From: an uncultured Clostridium sp.
GTDB lineage: Bacteria; Bacillota; Clostridia; Clostridiales; Clostridiaceae
Length of the DNA: 52,329 bases
Direction of reading: 5' to 3'
Assembly (NCBI GenBank): GCA_937927335.1
Contig: CALBDU010000040.1
Span: forward strand, 1 to 52,329
Both the position numbers and the translations under genes were made by a program. Below, piece by piece: positions 18,805-27,345 of this stretch (position 1 is its first letter; each line of letters begins with the position of its first letter). Under the pieces are notes generated by a model. The model did no database searches, was not told the DNA's origin, and worked only from the letters and a program-made list of their open reading frames with translations.

Positions 18805-18836
18805 AAACTCAAACCCCGCACCAAGGATTTGAGTTT
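18805..18836 (-). terminator. Terminator of the GT2/NAGPA operon
   Basis: Minus-strand stem AAACTCAAA / TTTGAGTTT with a T-rich exit (TTTTTGTC), just after the small membrane-protein gene. Confidence 0.75.
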
Positions 18837-18841
18837 CAATA

Positions 18842-19264
18842 TTACAGTTTTTTCACTGTGGCCGTTGATACTATAAGCATTGCCAGAGACCCTATTATGA
18901 AAAGCCAGCCCACAATTAAGAAAAATTTAGTATATGTGGAGGCTGTACCTGCTATATCCAGGATTCCCTTCAGAAAGCTGCCTGTTGTGCATGCGGCAAC
19001 TCCTGAATTTAGGCAGTTATAAAAAGTTCTATAACTTTTATCACTGATAATCCTTGGCGCAAAGGTGCCTGTCCCAAGGAAGAAAACTGCTGCCCCCAGG
19101 GGATACAGAAACATCCATGTCATATATGACGAGCTCACCCCATGTCCAAACAAACCATATAACAAGTTTACACCGATCACTATGAAGGTCACAAAAATAT
19201 AAACAAGTATTGTTTTCCTGAATTTACTGTTGAAATAATTCGTTTTAGTATCCGAAATAAACAA
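18842..19264 (-). CDS. Small four-helix membrane protein, unknown function
   Basis: This 140-residue protein has four predicted membrane segments (about residues 17-38, 48-66, 85-105, 112-135) and no family I recognise. It starts at TTG 19264, with GGAAGG 9 bases upstream, inside the end of the NAGPA-like gene (20-bp overlap). That overlap implies translational coupling and a shared role with the NAGPA-like and glycosyltransferase genes. Confidence 0.7.
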   Translation of the reverse strand: MFISDTKTNYFNSKFRKTILVYIFVTFIVIGVNLLYGLFGHGVSSSYMTWMFLYPLGAAVFFLGTGTFAPRIISDKSYRTFYNCLNSGVAACTTGSFLKGILDIAGTASTYTKFFLIVGWLFIIGSLAMLIVSTATVKKL

Positions 19265-20153
19265 TGTCGCTTACCTTCCTCTCTCCTGAAGTTCTGCCAT
19301 CTGTAGGATTATTAATGACCTTTCCGTTAAAATACATGGTGGAGGATCCGCCACCGTCCAGATTATAAGCAACCGTGCACCCTTTTTCCTTAAGGACCTG
19401 AGCCAGCTGAAGCAGTGAAAGTCCTTCACTTTCGCTGGTTCTGCCGTCTGATACCACTACAATGTAATGGAGCTTCGAAACCTGCCCAATGGCTGTTCTG
19501 GGGTTGCTTGTCTTTGACTGGGAAACCTCACTGGAGCTGTCTACAGTTATTTCTCCGTTATTTATCAATGCAGGCCCAAAGGATAACACCTGTGCTATGC
19601 TGCCGCTGCTTGTTATTGAATCCAGGCTTTCCGCACCTTCTGAAATTATGGAGAAGTCACCATTGCTGTCAATTACAAGATCTTCACTGTTGCCTGATGT
19701 TTTAGCAGTACTTCTGTATACTGTTCCATTCCTAAGCACATACCCATAATCCCTGAATCCGTAGTAATCACCGTTTATGGCAAAAATGGCATTTTCTGAA
19801 CTTGCAATATCTGAGGTAGTTTCCTTTATGTTTCTTCCATAAGTATTATCAGCCAGAGCTGTTTTTAAATATGAAGCATCACTTAACTGAATATCAGCTA
19901 TATATATGGTAGAATTATATTTTTGCACTGTATCTATGGTTATTTTTATATTTTCGTCTTCATAGGAGGTGTCGGTAACTTCGGCATCTGAACTGGACGA
20001 GGATTGCTTTGATGAAGTAGATGCTGAAGCTGAAACAGCAGCTACTGATTTTTCTATGACAAAGGAGTCCATCAGCACATAGCTGAAAGCCCCAGTTAAA
20101 ATTATTGTAAAAATTACTGCCCATCTGAAGGGTTTAGCTAAAAACTTTCTCAT
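19245..20153 (-). CDS. NAGPA-domain (phosphodiester glycosidase-like) exported protein
   Basis: A 302-residue protein with an N-terminal membrane anchor or signal (about residues 10-32), a Ser/Ala-rich linker, then a NAGPA domain. The conserved blocks seen are AINGDYYGFRDYG, SNPRTAIGQV, VVSDGR and YNLDGGGSSTMYFNGKVINNPTDG near the C-terminus. Relatives remove N-acetylglucosamine from phosphodiesters or are linked to exopolysaccharide synthesis. It overlaps the upstream glycosyltransferase and the downstream membrane protein by 20 bp each, so these three genes form one coupled unit. Modification or trimming of a surface phospho-glycan is inferred. Confidence 0.88.
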   Translation of the reverse strand: MRKFLAKPFRWAVIFTIILTGAFSYVLMDSFVIEKSVAAVSASASTSSKQSSSSSDAEVTDTSYEDENIKITIDTVQKYNSTIYIADIQLSDASYLKTALADNTYGRNIKETTSDIASSENAIFAINGDYYGFRDYGYVLRNGTVYRSTAKTSGNSEDLVIDSNGDFSIISEGAESLDSITSSGSIAQVLSFGPALINNGEITVDSSSEVSQSKTSNPRTAIGQVSKLHYIVVVSDGRTSESEGLSLLQLAQVLKEKGCTVAYNLDGGGSSTMYFNGKVINNPTDGRTSGERKVSDIVYFGY

Positions 20154-21204
20154 TGCTTGGCAAGTCCTTTCTTTTCTGAAAAATAAAGTTCTTTTGAATC
20201 TGATAGCTGAGGAAAAACAAAGTACTGTCCACCAGTATTTTTATTAGTGTAAGGTGAACTGATATATGACTCAGTACCGTTACGAAAAAACCGCTGAGCA
20301 TCATTTGGCTGCAAAACAGCACAGAATACTTTAACATTTCCATCTTATTGCTATTTTTACTTCCAAATACCCAATGCTTGTTCAGCATAAAATTCACATA
20401 CCCCGACATTACTCTTGCAATGATTGTGGCAATGATTATTCCAGCCGATGCGTCGGAAAATACCAGATTCATGAATACTGTAAACAGAGTTAGGTCTATC
20501 ATTGCACAAACCAGTGATGATATGCTGTATTTCAATATATTGAAATAAATCAGCACAGAATCTCTCATGGGATGGAAGTGGGAAAATTTATTATTTTCCA
20601 AATAAATTGTTGCTATAGGAACATGTACAATAGCTATTCCTGTTTTTCCAAATTCCATCAGCATATTCATTTCATATTCAAATTTGTCTCCTTGCGCAGC
20701 AAGACACTGCTTTGTATATTTAGCAGGTATTCCCCTCAGTCCCGTCTGAGTGTCCGGACATTTTTGCCCTGTACTAAGCTTAAACACCAGGGAGGTTATC
20801 CTATTTCCCCATCTGCTTTTAAATGGAACATTCCTTTCACTGAAATCCCTGCTGCCAAGGATCAGGCAGTGTGGATTTTTTTCCACCTCTGCCGCCACCT
20901 TAACAATATCACAAGGAGCATGCTGGCCATCTGCATCTGCAGTAACATAGCCGCAGCTATCCGGGTAATTGAAGGCTGCAAACCTTATGCCGGTTTTTAG
21001 GGCAGCTCCCTTTCCCATATTGATTTTATGGATGCATATGTCACAATTGTACTTTGTTTTCAGCAGTTGAAAAATCTCATCACACTGCCGGCTGCTGCCG
21101 TCATTAACTACAACTATTTTTAATCCTGCTTCCCTTAACCCTTCTGCTAGCTCTATCAATTTTTCATCTGGGTTAAGAGCTGGAATTATTACTACTGGCT
21201 TCAT
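20134..21204 (-). CDS. Family 2 glycosyltransferase fused to GtrA-like membrane domain
   Basis: A 356-residue fusion. Residues 1-215 are a GT2 domain like polyprenyl-phosphate sugar transferases, with VVIIPALNPDEKL, VVNDGSS, NMGKGAALKTG and the TADADGQH metal motif. Residues about 225-345 are a four-helix GtrA domain, thought to flip polyprenyl-linked sugars. It probably charges undecaprenyl phosphate with one sugar and moves it across the membrane. It starts 27 bp after the Cthe_2159-like lipoprotein gene and overlaps the NAGPA-like gene, placing sugar transfer inside this surface cluster. Confidence 0.9.
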   Translation of the reverse strand: MKPVVIIPALNPDEKLIELAEGLREAGLKIVVVNDGSSRQCDEIFQLLKTKYNCDICIHKINMGKGAALKTGIRFAAFNYPDSCGYVTADADGQHAPCDIVKVAAEVEKNPHCLILGSRDFSERNVPFKSRWGNRITSLVFKLSTGQKCPDTQTGLRGIPAKYTKQCLAAQGDKFEYEMNMLMEFGKTGIAIVHVPIATIYLENNKFSHFHPMRDSVLIYFNILKYSISSLVCAMIDLTLFTVFMNLVFSDASAGIIIATIIARVMSGYVNFMLNKHWVFGSKNSNKMEMLKYSVLFCSQMMLSGFFVTVLSHISVHLTLIKILVDSTLFFLSYQIQKNFIFQKRKDLPSNEKVFS

Positions 21205-21231
21205 TTGGCCACCTCCCTGTTTTTAATAATA

Positions 21232-23022
21232 TTATTGTGTTGGAGCCTTTCTAGTTCCATGACTTCCAGGTCCGCCTCCGTTTGAAGCTGATGCTCCTGC
21301 CTGGGTTACTTCAGATACTGAACCTGATACGGTAAAGCTTCCTGCCAGAGTTTTCTTGTTTTCACCTACATATACATTGTAGGTGGACCCTTTTACCAAT
21401 TTGGGCGAGCTGATGACTACCGATGCATAATCCTTGGCTGGAGTCACTGTTACTATTACTGAGCCGCTGGAGTCTGTAATATAGACAGGGGTATTTGCCG
21501 CCTGCTGGGTTAAATTAATTTTCACAGAATTCTGGGTGGAGGATGTACTTGGGGCCTGTGCCATTCCCGAGCTGCCTGCTGCAGTTAAAATTCCTCCTGT
21601 CAAATCAAAGGTTCCGTTATAATCCAAGGCTCCATTTCCATTGCTAACTGGTCCATTAACTGTGACATTGCCTCCGGTCATCTTTATTGATCCATTGGAA
21701 TCAATACCGTCTCCTTCAGCATTTACAGTAATGTTGCCTCCATTAAGGTTTATCATGCCCGAATCCGAGGAAGCAAAGCTGTTCTGTCCCTGACGTCCGC
21801 TGGTGGATGAGGAGTCGGCTCCTCCTGATGCGTTTAAGCCGTCATCGCTGGAGGTCAGATTAACTGTACCGTCATTTATGGTTATAGTCTGGCTTTCAAT
21901 GCCTTCATAGGCTTTTGCAATGTTAATGGTTCCTTTGTTTATTGTGAGAGTTGAGTCTGAATGTAAACCATCATCTCCTGAAGATATATTGAAGGTACCA
22001 TTGCTGATAACCAGGTTATTGTTTGAATGGAAGGCATCATCTGATGAATCTATATTGAAGGTACCACCCTCAATCACTATATTCACTCCTGCTTTAATTG
22101 CCTTTGCACTGGCAGTATCTTCTTCAGTATCAGTGGAAGTTGCACTATCCTGCTTTTGAGGGCCCCATTGGCCCCAGTTTTCCTTAGTGCTGCTGTTGGC
22201 GCTTCCTCCTCCAGATTTAATGGTTATATCTCCACTTTTCACAAAAGTATTTACCTCTCCCTGAATTCCATCTTCACCTGCTGTTACATTAAGCTTTCCA
22301 CCTGTTATCAGCACGTAGCCCTTTTCAACATCGGTATCATTGGTAGCTTTTATGCCATCCTCCTTTGAATTTACCACTATATTTCCGTCTGTTATCACCA
22401 CTGTGTCCTTGCCCTTGATGCCATCACCAGCTGCAGTTATAGAAATATTTCCGTTTTGTATTTTCAGATCGTCATTTCCTGCGATACCGTCATTATTTGC
22501 AGATTCCAGGCTTAAGGATCCGGTACCGGTTATTATTAGATCATCCTTGGAAAATATCGCAGCATCCGGTTCAGCCTCTGCAGCAGCAGAGGTGTCCTTT
22601 ATATAATTATTTGTGCCGGCAGCCATTGAAACAACTGCTTTGTCGCAGCTTTTCACATATACCGGGGAAGAACTGGAAGAGCTTATGTTTACTCCGTTCA
22701 GTATAATGTACACCTTGTCATTTTCCCCTGCAGCTACAATTATCTGGCCATCAGTCACTGTGCCGCTGATGCTGTAGGTACCTGCAGCAGTTATTGTTAC
22801 CTTCTTGTTTTCAACTGTTGCTCCTGTCCCATTAACCTGTACAGTATCCCCCAGCTCGATAAATGTGCCTGCAGTTCCCACAGTCTCAACATCACCTGCA
22901 CTTACTGCTATACTTGATAAAATTTGTGCTCCTGTGGCACTGGTTGTATTCTTAGCGCTGCAGCCTGCAGCCCCTAAGGATAGGGTCATGGCTATCAGCG
23001 CGGCTATCATTTTACTTTTCAT
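21232..23022 (-). CDS. Cthe_2159-like (DUF4353) carbohydrate-binding beta-helix lipoprotein
   Basis: This 596-residue lipoprotein has the lipobox LGAAGC with C21 as the anchor. Most of the chain is built of short beta-helix turns of the type SSDDGLHSDSTLTINKGTIN, rich in Asp and Gly, as in the Cthe_2159 family. That family binds acidic or cellulosic polysaccharides with calcium. A Ser-rich stretch and an immunoglobulin-like tail (about 505-580) follow, ending in a Gly-rich end. It has its own upstream block, shared with the VTC operon. It may be the polymer-binding component of the cluster. Confidence 0.88.
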   Translation of the reverse strand: MKSKMIAALIAMTLSLGAAGCSAKNTTSATGAQILSSIAVSAGDVETVGTAGTFIELGDTVQVNGTGATVENKKVTITAAGTYSISGTVTDGQIIVAAGENDKVYIILNGVNISSSSSSPVYVKSCDKAVVSMAAGTNNYIKDTSAAAEAEPDAAIFSKDDLIITGTGSLSLESANNDGIAGNDDLKIQNGNISITAAGDGIKGKDTVVITDGNIVVNSKEDGIKATNDTDVEKGYVLITGGKLNVTAGEDGIQGEVNTFVKSGDITIKSGGGSANSSTKENWGQWGPQKQDSATSTDTEEDTASAKAIKAGVNIVIEGGTFNIDSSDDAFHSNNNLVISNGTFNISSGDDGLHSDSTLTINKGTINIAKAYEGIESQTITINDGTVNLTSSDDGLNASGGADSSSTSGRQGQNSFASSDSGMINLNGGNITVNAEGDGIDSNGSIKMTGGNVTVNGPVSNGNGALDYNGTFDLTGGILTAAGSSGMAQAPSTSSTQNSVKINLTQQAANTPVYITDSSGSVIVTVTPAKDYASVVISSPKLVKGSTYNVYVGENKKTLAGSFTVSGSVSEVTQAGASASNGGGPGSHGTRKAPTQ

Positions 23023-23063
23023 TTTTGTTCCTCCACAAAATCAAATATTATTCTATGCCTTAC

Positions 23064-23117
23064 TATACAAGGCAATTATCTTATTAAAATAAAAAACATG
23101 TATTATAATTATGTGAT
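23064..23117 (-). promoter_or_regulatory. Conserved upstream block, copy 1 (before the DUF4353 gene)
   Basis: On the minus strand it contains ATCACATAAT, then CATG, TTTTTTAT and AGATAATTGCC in the same order and near-same spacing as 24604-24656. GATAAT lies about 50 bp before the start codon and could be the -10 box. The conservation extends well upstream of any -35 position, which suggests a shared regulator site. Confidence 0.7.
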
Positions 23118-23125
23118 TAGTTCTT

Positions 23126-23818
23126 TTAATCTACTGTTGTGGTAATTGTCAGTGAAATGTTTAAATTGCCGTTTCTGCATCTTAATTCATCAATTAATTT
23201 CTTCTTGTCTGTATTTTCATCGAAATAAACCTTATACGTGAGCTCAAAGAGAGCACCGAAATCCCTGGTTTTAATTTTTTCAAGGTTATAGGATGAAGTA
23301 TGTTTGTCCAAAATTTCAGTAAAGGCATCCTCATAATTCAAATCCTCAGGCACTGTAATCTTAAGCTGCATGGGGCTTTCCTTTGCCATAGCAAATTTAA
23401 ATTTGTACAAAATTATCATTAAAGCGCCCAGTATTAATGTAAATATTATCCCATAGCCTATATAGCCCATACCGCATGCCAATCCTACTGCTAATGTAAA
23501 AAATATATAGGATATATCCTTAGGCTCACCAGGAGCGCTTCTGAACCGGATGATGGAAAATACTCCTGCCAGACTGAAGGCCCGGGCTATGTTATTTCCT
23601 ACCAATAATATGATTATTGATATTATTACCGGAAGCATTATCAGGGTTACTGGAAAACCCGAGTTATAGCCCCCCTCTTTGTTTGTTTTCATATAAATCA
23701 AGCTGATCATAAGCCCCAATACTATTGCTGAAGCAATAATTCCCAGTGTATTTCCAAGGCTCAGGGAGGTAGTCCCCGTGGAACTTAAAATAGCTTGTAA
23801 AAATGTAGTGTCTAACAT
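23126..23818 (-). CDS. DUF4956 family membrane protein
   Basis: A 230-residue protein with four membrane segments (about residues 22-42, 58-78, 98-115, 118-138) and a cytosolic C-terminal domain of about 90 residues. The family signature RFRSAPGEPKD is present between the second and third helices. The biochemical role of DUF4956 is unknown; it is frequently encoded next to VTC-domain proteins. Its ATG overlaps the end of the VTC gene by 7 bp, so the two are translationally coupled and probably act together. Confidence 0.88.
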   Translation of the reverse strand: MLDTTFLQAILSSTGTTSLSLGNTLGIIASAIVLGLMISLIYMKTNKEGGYNSGFPVTLIMLPVIISIIILLVGNNIARAFSLAGVFSIIRFRSAPGEPKDISYIFFTLAVGLACGMGYIGYGIIFTLILGALMIILYKFKFAMAKESPMQLKITVPEDLNYEDAFTEILDKHTSSYNLEKIKTRDFGALFELTYKVYFDENTDKKKLIDELRCRNGNLNISLTITTTVD

Positions 23819-24567
23819 ATTTGCTTAATTCTCCTAACATCATTTATTTTTTTCTGTTCTTCAACATATCTCATATACTCATTTCCATACTTGGAAAAAT
23901 TCGTACTGTATAGTGACAGTCCTGATAGTAAACTGGTAAACCATAAGGGCATAGCACCTAGAATTTTCACTTCCATCAGGTACTGCCCCTGCTGAAGGAT
24001 ATCCTTTCCGTAGTTCCCGGATTCCAAAGACAGATTGTATCTTCTGGTTAGAATTTTGGAATCCAGCGTTAATCTGAAATCCCTATTGTCTTTTCCAAAG
24101 AATGCCTTTCTGCTGTAGCCAATATATACAGAAGGCTTTACTTGCTTTTTGCATAAATAATACTGAATTTCATCTAGTACCTGGCAGCTTAAATAATCTC
24201 TGCATGATGGCCTTCTTCCCTCTTCCAAAAATTCATAAGCCTCCCCCAAGGTAATTACGGCTCTCCGTTTATTGACTATTCCTCCAATTTTCTTTTTTAA
24301 TTCGAGAAACACCTTATCGTTAAGTCCTGCTGGAATTTGGTAGCTCCTAAGTCTCAGCTTTTCCTTGTAGTAGGGCTTTGAAATAGAATGTCTTATTACA
24401 TCGCTTTGAATTGTATCGTAATAAATGTTGTATATACTATAATTTTTTCCAGACCTGCAATGCTCATCAGCATCCATATATTTAAGCAAGCCTGGCATAA
24501 GCATGTCATATTGCTCTGTACTTAATAAGTATTTTTTTTCATAACGTTTAAAGGATTTAATTGCCAT
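23812..24567 (-). CDS. VTC-domain protein, putative polyphosphate polymerase
   Basis: This 251-residue protein is a stand-alone VTC domain, as in the catalytic core of yeast Vtc4, which makes polyphosphate from ATP. Basic tunnel residues typical of active members are visible: KRYEKKY at the N-terminus, KLRLRSY, LELKKK with the later KRR, YSRKAFFG, RLTLD, and the late LMEVKI. I use ATG 24567, since GGGAGAG lies 6 bases before it; ATG 24591 lacks a ribosome site. It forms an operon with the DUF4956 protein. Polyphosphate synthesis is likely, but some bacterial homologues are untested. Confidence 0.87.
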   Translation of the reverse strand: MAIKSFKRYEKKYLLSTEQYDMLMPGLLKYMDADEHCRSGKNYSIYNIYYDTIQSDVIRHSISKPYYKEKLRLRSYQIPAGLNDKVFLELKKKIGGIVNKRRAVITLGEAYEFLEEGRRPSCRDYLSCQVLDEIQYYLCKKQVKPSVYIGYSRKAFFGKDNRDFRLTLDSKILTRRYNLSLESGNYGKDILQQGQYLMEVKILGAMPLWFTSLLSGLSLYSTNFSKYGNEYMRYVEEQKKINDVRRIKQIC

Positions 24568-24603
24568 TTTACACTCTCCCTCTTGCATCATCTTTATTTC
24601 ATA

Positions 24604-24656
24604 TTACATGGCAATTATCTCCTGATTATAAAAAATTCATGTTAAGATTATGTGAT
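24604..24656 (-). promoter_or_regulatory. Conserved upstream block, copy 2 (before the VTC operon)
   Basis: This matches the block at 23064-23117: ATCACATAAT, TAA, CATG, TTTTTTAT, AGATAATTGCC and TGTA occur in the same order with gaps of only two bases. It ends about 37 bp before the VTC start codon. Confidence 0.7.
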
Positions 24657-24669
24657 AATGTTAATAAAA

Positions 24670-24710
24670 TAAAAGCTTAAACCCATTTTTCAGGATTTAA
24701 GCTTTTTTTT
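24670..24710. terminator. Terminator after the lactate operon
   Basis: The stem AAAGCTTAAA / TTTAAGCTTT has an A-run on one side and a nine-T run on the other. On the minus strand it follows the FAD oxidase stop codon, and it shields the VTC operon from read-through. Confidence 0.8.
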
Positions 24711-26116
24711 TATTCGCAGACCTTGCCAGGATTCAGTATATTTTTGGGGTCAAAGGCCATTTTTATATTTCTCATTAATTCCATATAGTCATCACCGTAC
24801 TGCTCAAACAGATAAGGCTTCTTTGCATAGCCTATACCATGTTCTCCGGATACAAGCCCTTTTAATTCAACTGATTTTTTGTACATGCACTCAAATACAG
24901 CCTTCAGCTTCTTTTCCCACACAGCCTGCTCCATATCATCTCTTAATGCATATACATGAAGGTTTCCATCTCCTGCATGGCCAAAGCTCCTTATTCTTAT
25001 ATCAAACTGCTCTTGCAGCTCATGGGTATACTTCACGAATTCTGCCACCTTATTTCTTGGCACAACCACGTCACATTCGTCCATTTCCGTTGTATCAGCC
25101 TTAACAGCTTCCAGAAATGCTCCTCTTGCAGACCATACTGCTTCCTTTCTCTCATCGGTGTCGGTAATATAAACATCCAGAGCACCTTCCTCCAGGCAGA
25201 TGTTTGCAACCTTTTCGTAATTTCCTTCAATTTCTTCCCTGCTGTTGCCATCAAAGGTTAAAAGCAGGTAGGCATCAGAGGAATTGTCCGGAAATTTTTT
25301 GCCCAGGAATTCCTCGGCAGCAAGGATTACCTCCCTTTGCATGAATTCTACAGCAGTTGGCGTAGATTTTGATTTTATGATCTTTGGCACTGTATTAATG
25401 GCCATTTCAAGGTTAGGAAATGGTATCAAAAGACTAATAGACTTCTTTGGCAGTGGAACAAGCTTCAACACAGCCTTTGTTACTATTCCCAGGGTACCCT
25501 CAGAGCCGCAGATAAGGTCTTTAATGCTGTAGCCTGAGCTGTTCTTCACCACCTTGCCTCCTGTTTCTATAACCTTTCCTGTAGGAAGCACAACGGTCAA
25601 GCCCCTTACATAATCTCTTGTAACTCCATATTTTACGGCTCTCATACCGCCGGCATTGGTGTTTATGTTGCCTCCTATGGTTGCCGACTTTTCACCTGGA
25701 TCAGGGGGATAAAACAAGTCATGCTCCTCAACATATTTTGCTATTTCCATAAGCAGAACTCCTGGCTCCAGGGTTAAAGTGAGGTTTTCTTCATCCAGTT
25801 CAAGGATTCTGTTCATTTTTGTAAGGTTTATCATTATGCCTCCCTTAATTGGAACGGAAGCCCCTACCAGCCCGGTACCTGAACCTCTAGCTACCACCGG
25901 GATATTATTTTCATATGCATAGGTCATTATTTTTGAAACTTCCTCAGTACTTAAAACCTCCACCAATACATCAGGCATTTTGCTGATTCCACCTAATTCA
26001 TCATGGCTGAAATCATCATTAATGTCTTCTCCTGTAAAAACTCTGTCCTCACCTAATAGCTCTACAAGAAATTTTACATCCATATCTTCAAGTTTTTTAT
26101 ATTCATTGCAGCACAT
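24710..26116 (-). CDS. lctD: FAD-binding lactate dehydrogenase (GlcD/LctD family)
   Basis: A 468-residue flavoprotein of the GlcD/D-lactate dehydrogenase family that oxidises a 2-hydroxyacid. The FAD-binding PCMH domain has VARGSGTGLVGASVPIKGG and ATIGGNINTNAGGMRAVKYG. The C-terminal cap has RSFGHAGDGNLH and the family end motif SGEHGIGYAKKPYL. It is the last gene after lactate permease, EtfB and EtfA. In Acetobacterium woodii the same set forms a complex that couples lactate oxidation by NAD to ferredoxin oxidation (electron confurcation). The same reaction is inferred here. The gap to etfA is 12 bp, and AGGAGG precedes the ATG. Confidence 0.9.
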   Translation of the reverse strand: MCCNEYKKLEDMDVKFLVELLGEDRVFTGEDINDDFSHDELGGISKMPDVLVEVLSTEEVSKIMTYAYENNIPVVARGSGTGLVGASVPIKGGIMINLTKMNRILELDEENLTLTLEPGVLLMEIAKYVEEHDLFYPPDPGEKSATIGGNINTNAGGMRAVKYGVTRDYVRGLTVVLPTGKVIETGGKVVKNSSGYSIKDLICGSEGTLGIVTKAVLKLVPLPKKSISLLIPFPNLEMAINTVPKIIKSKSTPTAVEFMQREVILAAEEFLGKKFPDNSSDAYLLLTFDGNSREEIEGNYEKVANICLEEGALDVYITDTDERKEAVWSARGAFLEAVKADTTEMDECDVVVPRNKVAEFVKYTHELQEQFDIRIRSFGHAGDGNLHVYALRDDMEQAVWEKKLKAVFECMYKKSVELKGLVSGEHGIGYAKKPYLFEQYGDDYMELMRNIKMAFDPKNILNPGKVCE

Positions 26117-26128
26117 TTTTTTACCTCC

Positions 26129-27328
26129 TTAAGCAATTGCTTTTCCTTCTTTTATCCTTTTAATAAGCTCAGGCACTACTTCATAAATATCTCCCACAAT
26201 ACCATAATGGGCTACATTAAATATTGAGGCTTTAGGATCGTTATTAATAGCTACTATGCATTCTGAATTGTTCATACCGGCAGAAAACTGCACTGCGCCG
26301 GATATCCCGCAGGTGATTATAAGCTTAGGCTTTACAGTTCTTCCGCTTAAGCCTATCTGATTTCTGGGATCAGACCATCCAGCTTCTATAAGGGGTCTGG
26401 TTGTTGCAACCCTGGCACCAAGAAGCTCCGCCAGTTCATTTATCATGTCCAGATCCTTTTCATTTTTGACTCCCCTGCCTGCAGCAACTATTACTTCGGC
26501 ATCTGATATGCTTGCTTCCACAACTTTTTTTGTAACCTTTAAAACATTGATATTAGATGCAAGCTTAGCTTTGTCCATATTTACTTCAGTGATTTTTCCT
26601 GAAGGTTCACCAGTTCTCTCTGGTGCATCCATAACCTTGTATCTTACAGTAGCCAGCTGGGGCCTGTTGTTTGGATTTAATATCTGAGCCATGATATTAC
26701 CGCCAAAGGCAGGTCTTATCTGAACCAGGTCAGTATTTTCCTTCATATCCAGTATGGTACAGTCGGCAGTAAGACCTGTCTTAAATCTTGCAGCTACTCT
26801 TGGGGCCAGTGATCTGCCTACTGTGGTTGCTCCTACCAGCAATGTGCTTGGTTTAACCTTGTTGATGAAATCCTCCATGGCTGCTGTATATGGTTCTATG
26901 GTGAAGTCCTTTAATTCCTCATAGTCATAGATAAATACCTCATCTACTCCATAGTGAAGAATTTCCTCTGTTTTGTCCTTTATATTGTGTCCAAGGAAAA
27001 CTGCATATACAGGGTGACTGATTTTTGCAGCAAGCTCCCTGGCTTTTCCTATAAGCTCATAGGTAACAGGATGTATATCTCCCTCTACATGATCCACATA
27101 AACTGCAACTCCATTCCACAAGCTCTTATCAATGTGCTGGGTTTCCTCCTCAACAAATTCCATCACCCCAGACGGACCTTTTTTAACACAAAGCTTGCAC
27201 ATTTTGCAGCCTGCATTTATATCAAGCCTGCCCTCCTTCATTTCTATTGCCTTAAAAGGGCATATCTTTACTAATTCTTCTGCAATGGCAGGTGTCACTT
27301 TATCATGATTAATAACTAATTTTCCCAC
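26129..27328 (-). CDS. lctC: Electron transfer flavoprotein alpha subunit with ferredoxin-like N-terminus
   Basis: A 399-residue EtfA with an N-terminal extension of about 70 residues carrying four cysteines (ICPFKAIE and GCKMCKLC), enough for one [4Fe-4S] cluster. The EtfA core follows, with the C-terminal FAD-binding motifs AGRGVKNEKDLD, RPLIEAGWSDPRNQIGLSGRTVKPKL and the terminal AINNDPKASIFNVAHYGIVGD. This fused form is typical of bifurcating lactate and caffeoyl-CoA systems. The GTG start has GGGAGG upstream. It is 17 bp downstream of EtfB and 12 bp upstream of the FAD oxidase. Confidence 0.93.
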   Translation of the reverse strand: MGKLVINHDKVTPAIAEELVKICPFKAIEMKEGRLDINAGCKMCKLCVKKGPSGVMEFVEEETQHIDKSLWNGVAVYVDHVEGDIHPVTYELIGKARELAAKISHPVYAVFLGHNIKDKTEEILHYGVDEVFIYDYEELKDFTIEPYTAAMEDFINKVKPSTLLVGATTVGRSLAPRVAARFKTGLTADCTILDMKENTDLVQIRPAFGGNIMAQILNPNNRPQLATVRYKVMDAPERTGEPSGKITEVNMDKAKLASNINVLKVTKKVVEASISDAEVIVAAGRGVKNEKDLDMINELAELLGARVATTRPLIEAGWSDPRNQIGLSGRTVKPKLIITCGISGAVQFSAGMNNSECIVAINNDPKASIFNVAHYGIVGDIYEVVPELIKRIKEGKAIA

Positions 27329-27345
27329 TTTAATTCCTCCCTGAT

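Noticed and set aside
20572..21000. A 142-residue plus-strand ORF
   Set aside because: It lies antisense to the GT2-GtrA gene, whose motifs are unambiguous; no independent start signal is visible.
21232..23022. RTX-type calcium-binding toxin
   Set aside because: The Asp/Gly repeats do not follow the nine-residue RTX pattern, and the lipobox and beta-helix turns fit the Cthe_2159 family.
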